The notes under the pieces were generated by a model, which was given only the letters and a program-made list of their open reading frames with translations, searched no databases and was not told the DNA's origin. Below are positions 63,381-64,000 of a stretch of DNA of 64,000 nucleotides, one piece after another (position 1 is the first letter of the stretch; every line of letters starts with the position of its first letter). A program made the position numbers and the translations under genes. The DNA is from JAKFEW01 sp036675505 (lineage in GTDB: Bacteria > Cyanobacteriota > Sericytochromatia > S15B-MN24 > JAQBPE01): positions 1 to 64,000 of the forward strand of contig JAKFEW010000120.1 in the NCBI GenBank assembly GCA_036675505.1, written 5' to 3'.

Positions 63381-64000
63381 ATGCACACGATCCGTCGCGC
63401 CTCCGCGGTGGCGTTCGGCCCTGACCCCGAGAACGCGGTCCGTGGCGAGCTCCTCGGCGTCGATCGGCTGGATGCCGTGGCCGAAGCGCTGGCGACCGTC
63501 CAGTCCATCGTGCCGCGCGGCGGCACCGCGCGCCCGCTGTCTCGCCGCCTGCAAGCGAACGGCCGCGTGCTCGGCAGCGCCTACGCCGCCCTGTGCCAGG
63601 CCGTGCGCGAAGGCGAACGCATCACCCCGGCCGCGGAATGGCTGGTGGACAACTTCCACGACGTCGAAGTGCAGCTCAACGAAATCCGCGAGGATTTGCC
63701 GCCCGGTTACTACCGCCAGCTCCCGAAGCTGGCCGAAGGCGAGCTCCGAGGCTTCCCGCGCGTCTACGGCCTCGCGCGCACCTACGTGGCCCACACCGAT
63801 AGCCGGTTCGTGCCGGCCACGCTCGCGCGCTTCGTCGAGGCGTACCAACGCGGGGCGCCGCTGACGATCGGCGAGCTGTGGGCGGTCACCATCACCTTGC
63901 GCATCATCCTGGTGGAGAACCTGCGCCGCACCGCCGAGCTCATCATCAGGAGCCGCGTCGCGCGCAAGGCGGCGGATGCCCTGGCTGACCGGCTGCTCGG
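63381..64000 (+). CDS. ndvB: Cyclic beta-1,2-glucan synthase (NdvB-type), N-terminal part
   Basis: The open frame starts at ATG 63381 behind GAAAGG and runs off the right edge after 206 codons. The visible part matches the N-terminus of NdvB/ChvB-type cyclic beta-1,2-glucan synthases: WLVDNFHDVEVQLNEIREDL, PPGYYRQLPKLAEGELRGFP, TYVAHTDSRFVPATLARFVEAY and LTIGELWAVTITLRIILVENLRR. The full enzyme is typically several thousand residues, with a glycosyltransferase and GH94 domains, located in the inner membrane. Periplasmic glucans of this kind serve osmoadaptation. Confidence 0.85.
   Translation, partial: MHTIRRASAVAFGPDPENAVRGELLGVDRLDAVAEALATVQSIVPRGGTARPLSRRLQANGRVLGSAYAALCQAVREGERITPAAEWLVDNFHDVEVQLNEIREDLPPGYYRQLPKLAEGELRGFPRVYGLARTYVAHTDSRFVPATLARFVEAYQRGAPLTIGELWAVTITLRIILVENLRRTAELIIRSRVARKAADALADRLL

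Overview
The window is very GC-rich and densely coded. Codons end overwhelmingly in G or C, genes sit in tightly coupled operons (many ATGA, GTGA or TTGA start/stop overlaps), and GTG and TTG starts occur. RND efflux genes, periplasmic molybdo- and copper enzymes, Tat and lipoprotein signals and a cyclic beta-glucan synthase-type gene point to a Gram-negative aerobe or facultative denitrifier, Pseudomonadota-like. The phylum cannot be fixed from this sequence alone. I see no rRNA, tRNA, CRISPR array, insertion sequence or integrase. The longest stretch without a gene is about 297 bp (11797-12093).

Layout. 1-5020: an edge-truncated proline-rich protein, a J-domain protein, a BON-domain envelope protein, a DODA-type dioxygenase, a membrane histidine kinase and heme A synthase. 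5211-9561: a sulfur module with TauE/SafE, rhodanese, an ArsR-type regulator, a YeiH-type exporter and a SorA/SorB-like sulfite dehydrogenase. 9632-11796: a PAS kinase and LuxR-type response regulator pair. 12094-20973: a chemosensory cluster with soluble MCP, CheY, CheX, CheA, CheW, CheB, CheR, a FapA/DUF342 protein and a second CheX. 21017-29551: a second sulfur module with DUF302, DsrE, TusA, a rhodanese-persulfide dioxygenase fusion, a second ArsR-type regulator, an RND pump with its adaptor and a second TauE/SafE. 29569-39414: three LysR regulators, an OsmC/DUF2892/BCAM0308 operon, a sucrose-phosphate synthase/phosphatase-like pair, an oxidoreductase and a cation:proton antiporter. 39473-46042: cell-envelope and uncharacterised proteins. 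46254-53444: a sugar ABC importer without its ATPase, an alpha-toroid protein and two GH130-type proteins. 53550-60536: a small glycine-rich protein and a nos cluster whose NosZ carries an N-terminal cytochrome c domain. 60531-64000: hemerythrin, EF-hand protein, YiiX-like hydrolase and the start of an NdvB-type gene running off the right edge.

How the parts work together. The two sulfur modules look like one regulon. Both ArsR-type regulators resemble each other, and three promoters (about 6365-6405, 23549-23578 and 28538-28567) share an AT-rich ACTATATA core overlapping the -10 element. The probable flow is sulfide/persulfide to the rhodanese-dioxygenase fusion with TusA and DsrE as carriers, then sulfite, which is oxidised by SorAB or exported by TauE/YeiH. 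The chemosensory cluster has an adaptation pair (CheB/CheR) and two CheX phosphatases but no membrane receptor. Its first gene and its FapA gene are each preceded by the same approximately 65-bp block. The nos cluster would reduce N2O in the periplasm.
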